Shown here piece by piece: positions 8,690 through 17,231 of a DNA stretch of 64,000 bases (position 1 is the first letter of the stretch; every line of letters starts with the position of its first letter). Source of the DNA: Terriglobia bacterium (GTDB lineage Bacteria; Acidobacteriota; Terriglobia; Acidiferrales; UBA7541). The DNA lies in assembly GCA_020073585.1 (NCBI GenBank), contig JAIQEV010000015.1, forward strand, positions 1 to 64,000, read 5' to 3'. Under the pieces are notes generated by a model. The model saw only the letters and a program-made list of their open reading frames with translations. It ran no database searches and had not been told where the DNA came from. Made by a program: the position numbers and the translations under genes.

Positions 8690-9579
8690 GCACTGTTAAC
8701 AACGCCGAACTGACGCTGGGCTCGCGCGCCAGCGCCTACCTGGCCTTGACCAAGCCCGACGTCTCTTTCCTCGTGGTGCTGACCACCGCGGCGGGCTATT
8801 ACATGGGTGTGCGCGGCCCGGTGGACTGGCTGCACCTGGTGCACGCCGTCTTCGGCACCACGCTGATCGCCGCCGGCACCGCCGCGCTCAATCACTACAT
8901 CGAGCGCGACTCCGACGCGCAAATGCGCCGCACCGCCTCGCGCCCGCTGCCCAGCGGCGTGCTGGAGCCCGCAGAGGCGCTGGTCTTCGGCGTCTCGCTG
9001 GCCGTGGTTGGCGCCGTGGACCTGTGGATCACCGCCGGACTCCTCGGCTGCGCCCTGGGCGTCATCACCTGCCTCAGCTACCTGCTGGCCTACACCCCGC
9101 TCAAGAAGCGCACCGTGTGGGCCACCTTCATCGGCGCCTTTCCCGGCGCCATCCCGCCGATGATCGGCTGGGCTGCGGCCACCGGACATCTCGAGCGCGG
9201 CGCTTGGCTGCTCTTTGCCATTCTCTTTCTCTGGCAGTTCCCGCATTTTCATGCCATCGCCTGGATCTACCGCGAGGACTACGCGCGCGCCGGCATCCTC
9301 ATGCTGCCGGTGGTGGATCGCGACGGCACGCGCACCTTCCGCCAGATTCTCCTGGCGGCCTCGGCGCTGGTTGCGGTCAGCCTGCTGCCGGCGGTGATCG
9401 GACTGGCCGGGCTGCGCTATTTCTCCGGCGCGCTGGTGCTCAGCGCGGCCCTGGTGCAGATGTGCCTGTGGGCCTCCGCGGTGCGCTCCAACCAGCGCGC
9501 CAAGTGGCTCATGCACGCCACGGTGCTGCATATCCCCGTGCTGCTCGGGCTGATGCTGTACGACAAGCTGCCCCGGTAA
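8686..9579 (+). CDS. ctaB: Protohaem IX farnesyltransferase (haem O synthase)
   Basis: CtaB/CyoE transfers a farnesyl group to protohaem, making haem O, the substrate of CtaA next door. The UbiA-type motif NHYIERDSDAQMRRTASRPLP (first Asp-rich site) starts near residue 66, and the second block YTPLKKRTVWATFIGAFPGA lies in the middle. It has about nine membrane helices and 297 residues. The open frame extends far upstream, but ATG 8686 overlapping the ctaA stop is the sensible start. Confidence 0.94.
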   Translation: MSTVNNAELTLGSRASAYLALTKPDVSFLVVLTTAAGYYMGVRGPVDWLHLVHAVFGTTLIAAGTAALNHYIERDSDAQMRRTASRPLPSGVLEPAEALVFGVSLAVVGAVDLWITAGLLGCALGVITCLSYLLAYTPLKKRTVWATFIGAFPGAIPPMIGWAAATGHLERGAWLLFAILFLWQFPHFHAIAWIYREDYARAGILMLPVVDRDGTRTFRQILLAASALVAVSLLPAVIGLAGLRYFSGALVLSAALVQMCLWASAVRSNQRAKWLMHATVLHIPVLLGLMLYDKLPR

Positions 9580-9643
9580 AACGGTTCCGCCTGAAAAACG
9601 GAGAGCGCCTCACCCCGACGAAACGGAGACCACCACCCAACCC

Positions 9644-10069
9644 ATGTTCTCGCAGGCGGCCTTCAATGCCACGCTCAATGGCGCCAGCGCAGTGCTTCTG
9701 GCTGCCGGCTACGGTTTCATCCGCCGGCGCCTGGTGCTGGCGCACAAGCTGTGCATGGGCTCGGCGTTCGCCGTTTCCTTGGCCTTCCTGATTTCGTATT
9801 TGATCTACCACGCGCGCGTCGGCATCGTGCACTTCCAGGGGCAGGGGGCGATCCGGACGTTTTACTTCGTGTTGCTGATCTCCCACACGGTGCTGGCTGC
9901 GCTGGTGCCGCCGATGGCCATTCTGACCATACAGCGCGCCTGGAAGGGGCAGTTCGAGCGCCACCGCGACATCGCCCGCTGGACGCTGCCCATCTGGCTC
10001 TACGTCTCCGTCAGCGGCGTCCTCGTCTACCTCCTCCTCTATCACCTCCACGCGCCGCACCGCGCCTGA
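9644..10069 (+). CDS. DUF420 membrane protein (CtaM/YozB-like)
   Basis: A 141-residue protein with four predicted membrane helices and conserved histidines in LVLAHKLCMG, HARVGIVHF and LISHTVLA. It matches the DUF420 family, whose member CtaM is needed for maturation of haem A-containing oxidases in Gram-positive bacteria. Its place right after ctaA-ctaB supports the same role here. It ends facing the oppositely oriented icd gene, and nothing notable is seen in the 120 bases between them. Confidence 0.85.
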   Translation: MFSQAAFNATLNGASAVLLAAGYGFIRRRLVLAHKLCMGSAFAVSLAFLISYLIYHARVGIVHFQGQGAIRTFYFVLLISHTVLAALVPPMAILTIQRAWKGQFERHRDIARWTLPIWLYVSVSGVLVYLLLYHLHAPHRA

Positions 10070-10190
10070 ATCGCCGCCCGCGCCAGTTCCGCACGCTCAT
10101 TTGCGCAGGAGCGGAACAGGGTATGGACGGCAAGCAGCGATACCAGGAGTCAAGATAGAGCCGGGCAGGAACACTCCAGGGAACAGGGAA

Positions 10191-11198
10191 TCAAGAAGCG
10201 GGCAACGCGGCAATCACCGCGTCGGTGAACTCATTCGTGCCGGCGGTTCCGCCTACGTCCCGGGTGGTGTGCTGGGCCTCCCGGTAGACCTTTTCGAGCG
10301 CCTTTTCGATGCGTCTTGCCGCGGGCGATTCACCCAGGTGGTCGAGCATCAGGATGCTGCTCAGCAGCAGCGCCGTGGGATTGGCCAGGCCCTTGCCGGC
10401 GATGTCCGGCGCGGTGCCGTGCACCGCTTCGAACATGGCCGCCTTGTCGCCCCAATTGGCGCTGGGCACCACGCCCAGTCCGCCGACCAGTCCCGCCCCC
10501 AGGTCGCTCACCACATCGCCGTAGAGGTTGGGCAGGAGCAACATGTCGAACTGCTGCGGATTGAGCACCAGTTGCATGCAGGTGTTGTCCACGATCATCT
10601 CGTGGTATTCGATTTCCGGATAGCCTTGGGCGATGTTGCGGATCGAGCGCAGGAACAGCCCGTCGGAGAGCTTCATGATGTTGGCTTTGTGAATGGCGTG
10701 GATCTTTTTGCGGCCGTGCTTGCGCGCGTAGTCGAAGGCGAATTTCGCGATGCGCGTGGAGGCGCGCTCGGTGATGATCTTCAGGCTCTCGACCACGCCG
10801 GGCACGACTTCATGCTCCAGCCCGGAATAGAGATCCTCGGTGTTCTCGCGGACGATGACCAGATCCACGTTTTCGAAGCGTGATTTCACCCCCGGCAAGT
10901 TGCGCACCGGGCGCAGGTTGGCAAAGAGGTCCAGGGTCTTGCGCAGCGCCACGTTGATGCTGGGCGCGCCGCCGGCGATGGCCGTGGTCATGGGCCCTTT
11001 TAAGGCCACTCCGTTCTTGCGCACCGACTCCACCGCCGCTTCCTGCAGCAGGGGGCCTTTTTCGCCATACTGCGCGCCGCGCGCTTCGAACTCTTCCCAC
11101 TGGATCTGCACGCCCGCAGCTTCCAGGATGCGCCGTGTCGCCGCGGCCACTTCGGGGCCGATGCCTTCACCAGGAATCAATGTCACCTTATGTGTCAT
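10191..11198 (-). CDS. icd: NAD-dependent isocitrate dehydrogenase
   Basis: A decarboxylating dehydrogenase of the isocitrate/isopropylmalate family, acting in the TCA cycle. Supporting stretches are the N-terminal TLIPGEGIGPE, the substrate loop GGAPSINVALRKTLDLFANL and RPVRN, IVRENTEDLYSG, the catalytic tyrosine and lysine region (HKANIMK), the metal-binding aspartates in YGDVVSDLGAGL and the cofactor loop EAVHGTAPDIAGKG. The SxNxxLR pattern fits short NAD-type isocitrate dehydrogenases; homoisocitrate or isopropylmalate activity cannot be excluded. 335 residues. Confidence 0.87.
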   Translation of the reverse strand: MTHKVTLIPGEGIGPEVAAATRRILEAAGVQIQWEEFEARGAQYGEKGPLLQEAAVESVRKNGVALKGPMTTAIAGGAPSINVALRKTLDLFANLRPVRNLPGVKSRFENVDLVIVRENTEDLYSGLEHEVVPGVVESLKIITERASTRIAKFAFDYARKHGRKKIHAIHKANIMKLSDGLFLRSIRNIAQGYPEIEYHEMIVDNTCMQLVLNPQQFDMLLLPNLYGDVVSDLGAGLVGGLGVVPSANWGDKAAMFEAVHGTAPDIAGKGLANPTALLLSSILMLDHLGESPAARRIEKALEKVYREAQHTTRDVGGTAGTNEFTDAVIAALPAS

Positions 11199-11367
11199 CG
11201 TTTCTATTTTAGGCGAATGCCCGCAAGATGTCGAAGCCGGCGGTGCGGCGTGTTTCCATTGAGCGCACGAATTGTTGGCAGAGGGTGCGCAGCAGCGGGC
11301 CGTTTTGCTATACTAAACGAGGAAGATGTCTCGCGGGCTCGCCTGCGAATACAGGAGCGTGGATTTT

Positions 11368-11691
11368 ATGATCAATCTGACACCAGTCGCGGCCGGCAAG
11401 GTCAAGGAAATCATGAGCATGCAGAGCCCTGCGCCAACGGCCTTGCGCGTCGCCGTCGTGGGCGGCGGCTGCTCGGGCTTCCAGTATCACATGGCTTTTG
11501 AAACCCAGACCAATGAGACCGACCACGTCCTGGAATTTGACGGGCTCAAGGTCCTGGTCGACCAGATGAGCTCGATGTACCTCGATGGCGTCGAAATCGA
11601 CTACATCGAAACGCTAGAAGGCGCGGGGTTCAAGTTCAACAACCCCAACGTGAAGAGCACCTGCGGCTGCGGCAGTTCCTTTAGCGCCTGA
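11368..11691 (+). CDS. erpA: A-type iron-sulfur carrier protein (ErpA/IscA-like)
   Basis: A 107-residue scaffold/carrier that accepts Fe-S clusters and passes them to target enzymes. The three conserved cysteines are visible: one in GGGCSGFQYH and two in the C-terminal CGCGSSF. ATG 11368 is preceded by AGGAG at a normal spacing. The longer open frame upstream adds nothing conserved. A strong terminator follows. ErpA versus IscA cannot be separated from sequence alone. Confidence 0.9.
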   Translation: MINLTPVAAGKVKEIMSMQSPAPTALRVAVVGGGCSGFQYHMAFETQTNETDHVLEFDGLKVLVDQMSSMYLDGVEIDYIETLEGAGFKFNNPNVKSTCGCGSSFSA

Positions 11692-11736
11692 AGCGGCGGC
11701 CTCGCGGCTTGACCGCTGCGTGCGCCTGTATTTTCG

Positions 11737-11769
11737 GACCCGCGGATTTTCTTCCGCGGGTCTTTTTTT
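11737..11769 (+). terminator. intrinsic terminator after the Fe-S carrier gene
   Basis: A nine-base perfect stem (GACCCGCGG / CCGCGGGTC) with an eight-base loop is followed directly by seven Ts. Confidence 0.92.
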
Positions 11770-11847
11770 GCGCTGGCACTCCCGTAACATCCGTCCTGGC
11801 CAGGGTTTGCAATCCGGGGTGGGCATCCGTATCCTAAAGGGCGAAAC

Positions 11848-13485
11848 ATGAAAATCGCCCTCGCTCAATTCAATCCCACGGTCGGGGACTTCGCAGGCAA
11901 TTCCGCGCGCATCCTGAGCCTGGCGGCGCAGGCCAAGCAGCGCGGCGCCGATCTGGCCGTCTTTTCCGAACTGTGCGTCTGCGGGTATCTCCCCCAGGAT
12001 CTCTTGGAGCGCCCGGCCTTCATCGAACGCAACCAGCGCGCCCTGGACGCCCTGGCCCCCCAGATGCCTCTCCCGGCAATCGTCGGCTTCGTCGGCCGTG
12101 TCAACCACTCCACGGGAAAATCCATCGCCAACAAGGCGGCGCTCCTCAGCGGCGGCCGCATCGTCTTCGAGCAGAGCAAGATGCTGCTGCCCACCTACGA
12201 CGTCTTTGACGAGTCGCGCTACTTCCGGCCTGCCGAGCGGCAATCCGTCTTTTCCTTCGCCGGCGCCAATCTCGGCATCACCATCTGCGAGGACGCCTGG
12301 AACGACAAGAATTTCTGGTCCAAGCCGCTCTACGAGCGCGACCCCATCGCCGAACTCGTCCGGCAGGGAACCACCGTCCTCATCAACATCTCCGCCTCTC
12401 CCTACACCATCGACAAGCGCGCGCTGCGCCGCGACATGCTCTGCGCGCTGGCTCAGACCCACGGCCGGGCCCTGATTTACGTCAACCAGGTCGGCGGAAA
12501 CGACACGTTGATCTTCGACGGCGGCAGCATGGCCATTACCCCCGACGGCAAGATTGCCGCGCAAGCCAGCGCCTTCGAGGAAGACCTGGTGCTCTTCGAT
12601 ACCGCTAGCGGGCAGGGCGAGATCCACGCACAGCCCGCCGGCGAGCTGGAATATGCCTATCGCGCCCTGATCACCGGAACCCGCGACTACGTCCGCAAGT
12701 GCGGTTTCCGCAAGGTCCTGATCGGCCTCAGCGGGGGCATTGACTCCGCCGTCGTCGCGGCCCTCGCCGTCGAGGCCGTGGGCCGCGAAAACGTTCTCGG
12801 CGTCTCCATGCCCAGCCCGTTTTCCTCCGAAGGCAGCCGCACCGACGCCAAAAAGCTCGCCGAGAATCTCGGCATCGAGTTGCTCACCCTGCCCATTACC
12901 GAGGTCTTCGAAACGTACTGCAAGGCCCTGCGTCCGGCCTTCGGCGACCGCCCCATGGACGTTACCGAGGAAAATATTCAGGCGCGCATCCGCGGCAATT
13001 TCCTCATGGCCCTCTCCAACAAGTTCGGCTCGCTGGTCCTGAGCACCGGCAACAAGTCCGAACTGGCCGTAGGCTATTGCACGCTGTACGGCGACATGGC
13101 CGGCGGCCTGGCCATCATCTCCGACGTGCCGAAGCTGATGGTTTACGAGCTGGCCAATTTCATCAACCGCGAAAGGGAACTGATCCCCCGGTCGACCATC
13201 GAGAAACCGCCTTCCGCCGAGTTGCGCCCCAATCAGACCGACCTGGAGAGCCTCCCGCCCTACGACGTCCTCGACCGCATCCTGAAGGCGTATATCGAGG
13301 AAGTCCGCAGCCCGGACGAGATTGCCGCGCACTTCGGTTTCGACCTGGCGCTGGTCCGCGACATCGCCGTGCGCGTGGACCGCGCCGAATACAAGCGCAA
13401 ACAGGCCGCCCCAGGTCTGAAGATCACTTCGCGGGCCTTTGGCTTCGGACGGCCGTTCCCGATTGCCCAGAAATTTATTCCTTAG
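11848..13485 (+). CDS. nadE: Glutamine-dependent NAD+ synthase
   Basis: Converts nicotinate adenine dinucleotide to NAD+ using ammonia from glutamine. Residues 1 to about 265 are a nitrilase-type amidase domain with the Glu (FSELC, residue 41), Lys (SKMLLPTYD) and Cys (ITICEDAW) triad. The C-terminal half is the ATP-binding synthetase domain with the P-loop LSGGIDSAVVAALA and STGNKSELAVGY. 545 residues matches the two-domain form. ATG 11848 lies after GGGCGAAAC with no better start. Confidence 0.95.
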   Translation: MKIALAQFNPTVGDFAGNSARILSLAAQAKQRGADLAVFSELCVCGYLPQDLLERPAFIERNQRALDALAPQMPLPAIVGFVGRVNHSTGKSIANKAALLSGGRIVFEQSKMLLPTYDVFDESRYFRPAERQSVFSFAGANLGITICEDAWNDKNFWSKPLYERDPIAELVRQGTTVLINISASPYTIDKRALRRDMLCALAQTHGRALIYVNQVGGNDTLIFDGGSMAITPDGKIAAQASAFEEDLVLFDTASGQGEIHAQPAGELEYAYRALITGTRDYVRKCGFRKVLIGLSGGIDSAVVAALAVEAVGRENVLGVSMPSPFSSEGSRTDAKKLAENLGIELLTLPITEVFETYCKALRPAFGDRPMDVTEENIQARIRGNFLMALSNKFGSLVLSTGNKSELAVGYCTLYGDMAGGLAIISDVPKLMVYELANFINRERELIPRSTIEKPPSAELRPNQTDLESLPPYDVLDRILKAYIEEVRSPDEIAAHFGFDLALVRDIAVRVDRAEYKRKQAAPGLKITSRAFGFGRPFPIAQKFIP

Positions 13486-13503
13486 AGACTGGAGAACTCC
13501 ACC

Positions 13504-14415
13504 GTGATTCGTTTCCGTTCGGCATTCCTGGCACTTTCCCTGCTGGCCGCAGGAATTTCCACACCGGCGCAGCAAGCCGCTCCGGGAAGCGCCCCCGCGC
13601 CGGCCGGCGCGGCGGACGCTGCTGTCCGCCAGAAAATCGGCGACTATCTGCGCCACCTGTACGCCTGGGGCCCCGAGGTCAAGCTCGCTGTGGCGCCCCT
13701 CAAGGAAACCGGCGTGCCGGGAATCCTGGAGACCACCGCGGATCTCGAGATGGCCGGCCAGAAAGAGTCCGCAAAGCTCTTCGTCAGCCGCGATGGAAAA
13801 TATCTCTTCCGCGGCGAGCTCACGGACATGAGCCAGGACCCCCTCGCGGAGATCCGGGCCAAGCTCAAGCTCGACAACGCACCCGCCACCGGCGACCCCA
13901 AGGCTCCCGTCACCCTGGTCGAATTTGCCGACTTCCAATGCCCGGTCTGCAAGCAGCTCCACGACGTCATGCGTACCGTCCTGCCCAGCTACCCCCAGGC
14001 CCGGCTGGTCTTCAAGGACTTCCCGCTCTCCAGCCTCCATCCCTGGGCCCGCTCCGCGGCGATCGCCGCCCGCTGCGCTTTCCAGCAGGACCCCAAAGCC
14101 TTCTGGACCTTCTATGACCGGATCTACAACGACCAGGAGGTCATCTCCGCGGAGAACGCCTGGACCAAGATGACCGACTACGCCGGGGACGCCGGGCTGA
14201 ACACCGATACCTTCAAGTCCTGCATGGCCAGCCCCGAAGCCGCTCAGGCCGTGGATGCCAGCTTCGAAAACGGACGGGAGGTGGAGGTGGCTAGCACGCC
14301 CACTGTTTTCGTCAATGGGCGCCGCCTGGTGGGAGCTGACGCCGCGCAGCTCGAACAATACATCCGGTATGAACTGGAGCACCCTGCAGGGAAGGCAGAG
14401 GGCAAGAAGCCCTAA
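13504..14415 (+). CDS. Secreted DsbA-like thioredoxin-fold protein
   Basis: 303 residues from GTG 13504 with a good RBS (ACTGGAG). It has a signal peptide (about 1-23), a beta-rich N-terminal region and a DsbA/Thioredoxin_4 domain from about residue 125. The active-site motif is FADFQCPVCKQLH and the cis-proline loop ASTPTVFVNG. It probably forms or isomerises disulfides in the periplasm, which fits the nearby ccm thiol chemistry. Convergent transcription from the prophage begins just beyond it. Confidence 0.88.
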   Translation: MIRFRSAFLALSLLAAGISTPAQQAAPGSAPAPAGAADAAVRQKIGDYLRHLYAWGPEVKLAVAPLKETGVPGILETTADLEMAGQKESAKLFVSRDGKYLFRGELTDMSQDPLAEIRAKLKLDNAPATGDPKAPVTLVEFADFQCPVCKQLHDVMRTVLPSYPQARLVFKDFPLSSLHPWARSAAIAARCAFQQDPKAFWTFYDRIYNDQEVISAENAWTKMTDYAGDAGLNTDTFKSCMASPEAAQAVDASFENGREVEVASTPTVFVNGRRLVGADAAQLEQYIRYELEHPAGKAEGKKP

Positions 14416-14843
14416 GCAGGGAGTTACATGGAACTTCGGGGTGGCCCGAGGCAGAAGTTGGGCCGATTTATTAGTTAACATAATATACCTTATAGGACAT
14501 GCTGTCAAGCGGAATCTTTAGCTTTCTTGTGGATTTCTGCGGCTTCTCCCTTTCTGGGGCTACTTCCCCTGCTGGGCTTTCCTTAGCTGTTGCCGCTTGC
14601 CTTTCTCTGATAAGGCTTCCACGCGGTTTGCCTGAGGGCTGGAGGCGATCAGTGCGGCTGGCGTGGGGGGAGACGCCAGCCGCGCGCGCTGTTCATTTTT
14701 TTGTCTGCATGTTGGGAAGCGTGGCGAGGGAATTCGCGCGTGAAGAATTGTCACGTGTATCGCATATAAGGATGTGTCGGCCGGTTTCTCCGGGGCAGGC
14801 CTCTTCCCCGGTCCCGGGGGCCTCCTGGGGTGGCTTGGCTGGC
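14416..14843. other. left boundary region of the prophage-like element
   Basis: No gene is supported here. An AT-rich patch at 14465-14500 carries a leftward promoter. A strong hairpin (GCGGCTGGCG / CGCCAGCCGC, 14654-14683) is followed 13 bases later by a T-run. It marks the change from host genes on the left to phage genes on the right. Confidence 0.6.
14480..14508 (-). promoter_or_regulatory. sigma70-type promoter pointing left, out of the element
   Basis: On the minus strand TTGACA (14508-14503) and TATTAT (14485-14480) are separated by exactly 17 bases, with an A-rich stretch upstream. A transcript would run antisense into the 3' end of the DsbA-like gene. Confidence 0.6.
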
Positions 14844-15521
14844 CTACCGAGCGGCCTGGGCCGCTATGGCTCCGGCGGCGGCCCCCAGGGCAAACCACTT
14901 GGCGGCGCGGGCCGCGCGGCGCCAGAAGCCGCCTCCGCGGGCCAGGCGCAGGGCGTCATCGCGTTCCCGGATCAGGGCTGCGGTCTTGGCCCGCTCATCG
15001 GCGAGATTGCCGCGGGCGCCAGCCAGTTCGGCCTGGCACGCCTTGCAGTCCTGGACAAAGTCGAAGAGCGGTTTGAGGTCCTCCACCGGGAGTTGCGCGG
15101 GGCGGTTGCTTCCGTCCGAGGCGGTGCGCGGTGCGCTGGAATCTCTCGCGGCGTTAGCCGGTTCCGCCGCCTGTTTTGACGGCTGCTCAGCGGCGGCAAA
15201 TGGAACGGACGCCGTTCCTGTAGCCGCCAAGGTGATCGGCGCCGGCAGCGGCAGATCGCGCGGCAGTTCGCGGACGATCTCCTGCGGCGTCTGCACGGCG
15301 CGCTTGCGCTGCGCAATCTGCCCCAGCGCCTCCTGCAGCGCGACGTCGCGCTGGCGCTGCCGGACGTCCGCCTCCTGCACCAGCTTGTGCGCCGCGGCGA
15401 TCTCTTCCGTGAGCCGTGCCCGCTCCTGCCGCCAGGCGATCTCCTCGTGCACAAAAAAAGCGCCCAGCACGCAGACCGCAAGAACCGCGAGCGCGCGCAT
15501 CCACCAAGCAGCCATATTCAC
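14844..15521 (-). CDS. Spanin-like/Rz-like membrane-anchored coiled-coil protein
   Basis: 225 residues with an N-terminal membrane anchor (about 5-22), a long charged helical region predicted to form a coiled coil (EIAWRQERARLTEEIAAAHK and again ELAGARGNLADERAKTAALI), a Pro/Ala linker and an Ala-rich C-terminal hydrophobic segment. Its place beside lytic transglycosylases at the end of the late operon suggests an Rz-like inner spanin or other lysis accessory. No sequence motif proves this. Confidence 0.55.
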   Translation of the reverse strand: MNMAAWWMRALAVLAVCVLGAFFVHEEIAWRQERARLTEEIAAAHKLVQEADVRQRQRDVALQEALGQIAQRKRAVQTPQEIVRELPRDLPLPAPITLAATGTASVPFAAAEQPSKQAAEPANAARDSSAPRTASDGSNRPAQLPVEDLKPLFDFVQDCKACQAELAGARGNLADERAKTAALIRERDDALRLARGGGFWRRAARAAKWFALGAAAGAIAAQAAR

Positions 15522-15601
15522 GATCCCCGCCAGGGAAGCCGCCTCCGTTTTTCACGGTTCAACGCTACGACTCCGCAGCCTTCAGACGATCTGATTTCTC
15601 T

Positions 15602-16051
15602 CTACACGTAGCGGCTCTTCCGCGCCAGGACCGCCGCCGGATACCCGGCATTGCCCCCGCCATTCCAGGCCAGCAGACCGCGCTCAACGTCGCCTCCCGC
15701 CGCAGCCAGCTTCTTCCGCAGCACCCGGCAACCCACGGCAATTCCCTGCTCGGGCGCGCACAGCTCGGCGAGCCAGGCTTCCGCAAACCCGTTCTCCCGC
15801 GCCACCTGCCCCATCACCTGCATCAGGCCCCAGGAAAATCCGCGCGCGTAGGCTTCCGTAGCGGAGATCTTGTTGCTGGTATAGAGCGGCGCCACATATT
15901 TGGCGAAGAACGCGGGTTCGTAGCGCATGGCCCAGGGGTTCCACGCGGACTCCTGCTCGATCACCGCGCAGACCAGCGCCGGATCGAGCGCGTGCGCGGC
16001 GGCGATCTCCCGCGTCAGGGCCAGCAGGTTGTTCGGAGGAGGAATCATCAT
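15602..16051 (-). CDS. Phage lytic transglycosylase (SLT domain)
   Basis: 149 residues forming a compact goose-lysozyme/SLT-type domain: IEQESAWNPWAMRYEP contains the catalytic glutamate, ARGFSWGLMQVMGQVARENG is the GLMQ motif and LLAWNGGGNAGYPAAV is the C-terminal N-rich loop. It cleaves peptidoglycan glycan strands, as an endolysin or virion-associated murein hydrolase. It has no signal peptide. It is adjacent to the spanin-like gene. Confidence 0.85.
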   Translation of the reverse strand: MMIPPPNNLLALTREIAAAHALDPALVCAVIEQESAWNPWAMRYEPAFFAKYVAPLYTSNKISATEAYARGFSWGLMQVMGQVARENGFAEAWLAELCAPEQGIAVGCRVLRKKLAAAGGDVERGLLAWNGGGNAGYPAAVLARKSRYV

Positions 16052-16065
16052 TCACTTTGCCCGCA

Positions 16066-16103
16066 GAGCGGTCAACTGCATGCGTGACCGCAAAGCGGTC
16101 AAC
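16066..16103. repeat. palindromic repeat family F (pair)
   Basis: Two copies of an imperfect GACCGCAAAGCGGTCAAC palindrome are arranged in tandem. The same pair occurs at 52896-52943. The right copy provides the stop codon of the next phage gene (16099-16371). Confidence 0.75.
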
Positions 16104-16371
16104 GCGTTGCGCTGTGACGCCAGCGCCGCGGCCGGCCGTTCACTTCCAGGAATTGCACCAGTGGCGGCTCTTCCAGGTGAATTCCCTGCTGCTCGGCGAT
16201 TTGCCGCAGCGCGGAGTAGATGTGCGGGAGGTGGTTGGTGGCGACGTCGCGCACGAAGGTGCGCGCGATCTCGTCGTCGCGCATGCGCCGGTGCAGCCAG
16301 CGCAGAAAGATCGCGCTTTGCACCAGGAACGAAGCGGCGGCCAGAAACAATCCTATGGGAATGTGCGGCAT
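16099..16371 (-). CDS. Small phage protein with N-terminal membrane helix
   Basis: A 90-residue product with a membrane helix at about residues 4-24 and a cytoplasmic charged tail (RRMRDDEIARTFVRDVATNH). Its stop codon falls within a family F palindrome. I do not recognise the family. The lysis-module context allows a holin or antiholin role, but that is inference. Confidence 0.5.
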   Translation of the reverse strand: MPHIPIGLFLAAASFLVQSAIFLRWLHRRMRDDEIARTFVRDVATNHLPHIYSALRQIAEQQGIHLEEPPLVQFLEVNGRPRRWRHSATR

Positions 16372-16458
16372 GGGCCCCCTGCGCCGTGGAACGCGCGAAG
16401 CCGGACGGTCACGCGGCCCCCGCGGCTCCGGAACTCTTGAACTCTTCGGCGTTCTTTT

Positions 16459-17022
16459 TTAGAAGAACATTCCCGGAACCGCGCCCAGGGTGTTGCCCAG
16501 CGAGGAGCCCAGCGCGGAGAAGAATCCGGCGCCGCTGCGCGAGGCATTGGCCCGCACGTTCAGCAGGTCGGCGGGAATGCCCAGCGAGCGCCCGAGCAGG
16601 CTGGTGTCCACGCCGAAGAGGCCGGAAAGTCCCTGCAGGGCGTTCATGCGCCGGCGGTAGGCTTCGTTCGAGAAGGTCAGCTCGTTCTGCTGCGCCAGAT
16701 TGGCCTCGTCCCGGCCGCGCTGCCGCGCCAGCTCATCCGCCAATTCCCCGAAGCCCGCGGAATTGCGCGTGCGCGCCAGGCGGTTCTGCGCCGCCTGCTG
16801 CAGCGCGTCGAAGGCGCTGGCCAGCGCCCCCTGCGACTGCCCGGTGACCGCGGCCTTGGCCGCCGCGCTCAGCCCGGGATTCTGCAGAATGTCCTGATAC
16901 TGCGGCAGGAGCAGGTTGCCGATCTGCGAGCGCTCGCCGAGAAACTGCTGGTTCAGCGCGTTGATGCGCGCGCGCTCCTGATCACTGGCCTGCTGCGTCG
17001 CTGCTTGTGCCCCACGTCCCAT
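16459..17022 (-). CDS. Putative virion protein, Ala/Gln-rich helical
   Basis: 187 residues from ATG 17022, which has an excellent RBS (AGGAGG, 17024-17033 region). The protein is mostly helical and rich in Ala and Gln, with AQNRLARTRNSAGFGELADE and LTFSNEAYRRRMNALQGLSG stretches, and ends in a small hydrophobic Gly/Ser segment. Similar proteins accompany tail or internal core genes in short-tailed phages, so an internal virion or ejection protein is possible. The identity is not established. Confidence 0.6.
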   Translation of the reverse strand: MGRGAQAATQQASDQERARINALNQQFLGERSQIGNLLLPQYQDILQNPGLSAAAKAAVTGQSQGALASAFDALQQAAQNRLARTRNSAGFGELADELARQRGRDEANLAQQNELTFSNEAYRRRMNALQGLSGLFGVDTSLLGRSLGIPADLLNVRANASRSGAGFFSALGSSLGNTLGAVPGMFF

Positions 17023-17231
17023 GGAAGCCTCCTGGAAATTGAGAGTGCCGGGTTGAAAGCGAGTGGCCTGTAAGATGCGAAAAGACGGTATCCGCACCGG
17101 CGCCACGCGGTCGAAGTCGTACGGATTTTCTTTTGCGGTTGGTTTCCTTGCGGAGGACGGACAGGACTGCCCGTCCTGTTAAATTGTCCGCAATTTACGA
17201 AGCGGCTGAGACATCACTGCGCGCTGCAACT

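Noticed and set aside
10070-10190. Possible tRNA or attachment site between the CtaM-like and icd genes
   Set aside because: No cloverleaf or TTCGANTCC-type T-arm was found on either strand.
11614-14508. Long minus-strand open frame of more than 900 codons opposite nadE and the DsbA-like gene
   Set aside because: It is the shadow of high-GC genes on the plus strand; the plus-strand proteins have clear families and the minus translation has none.
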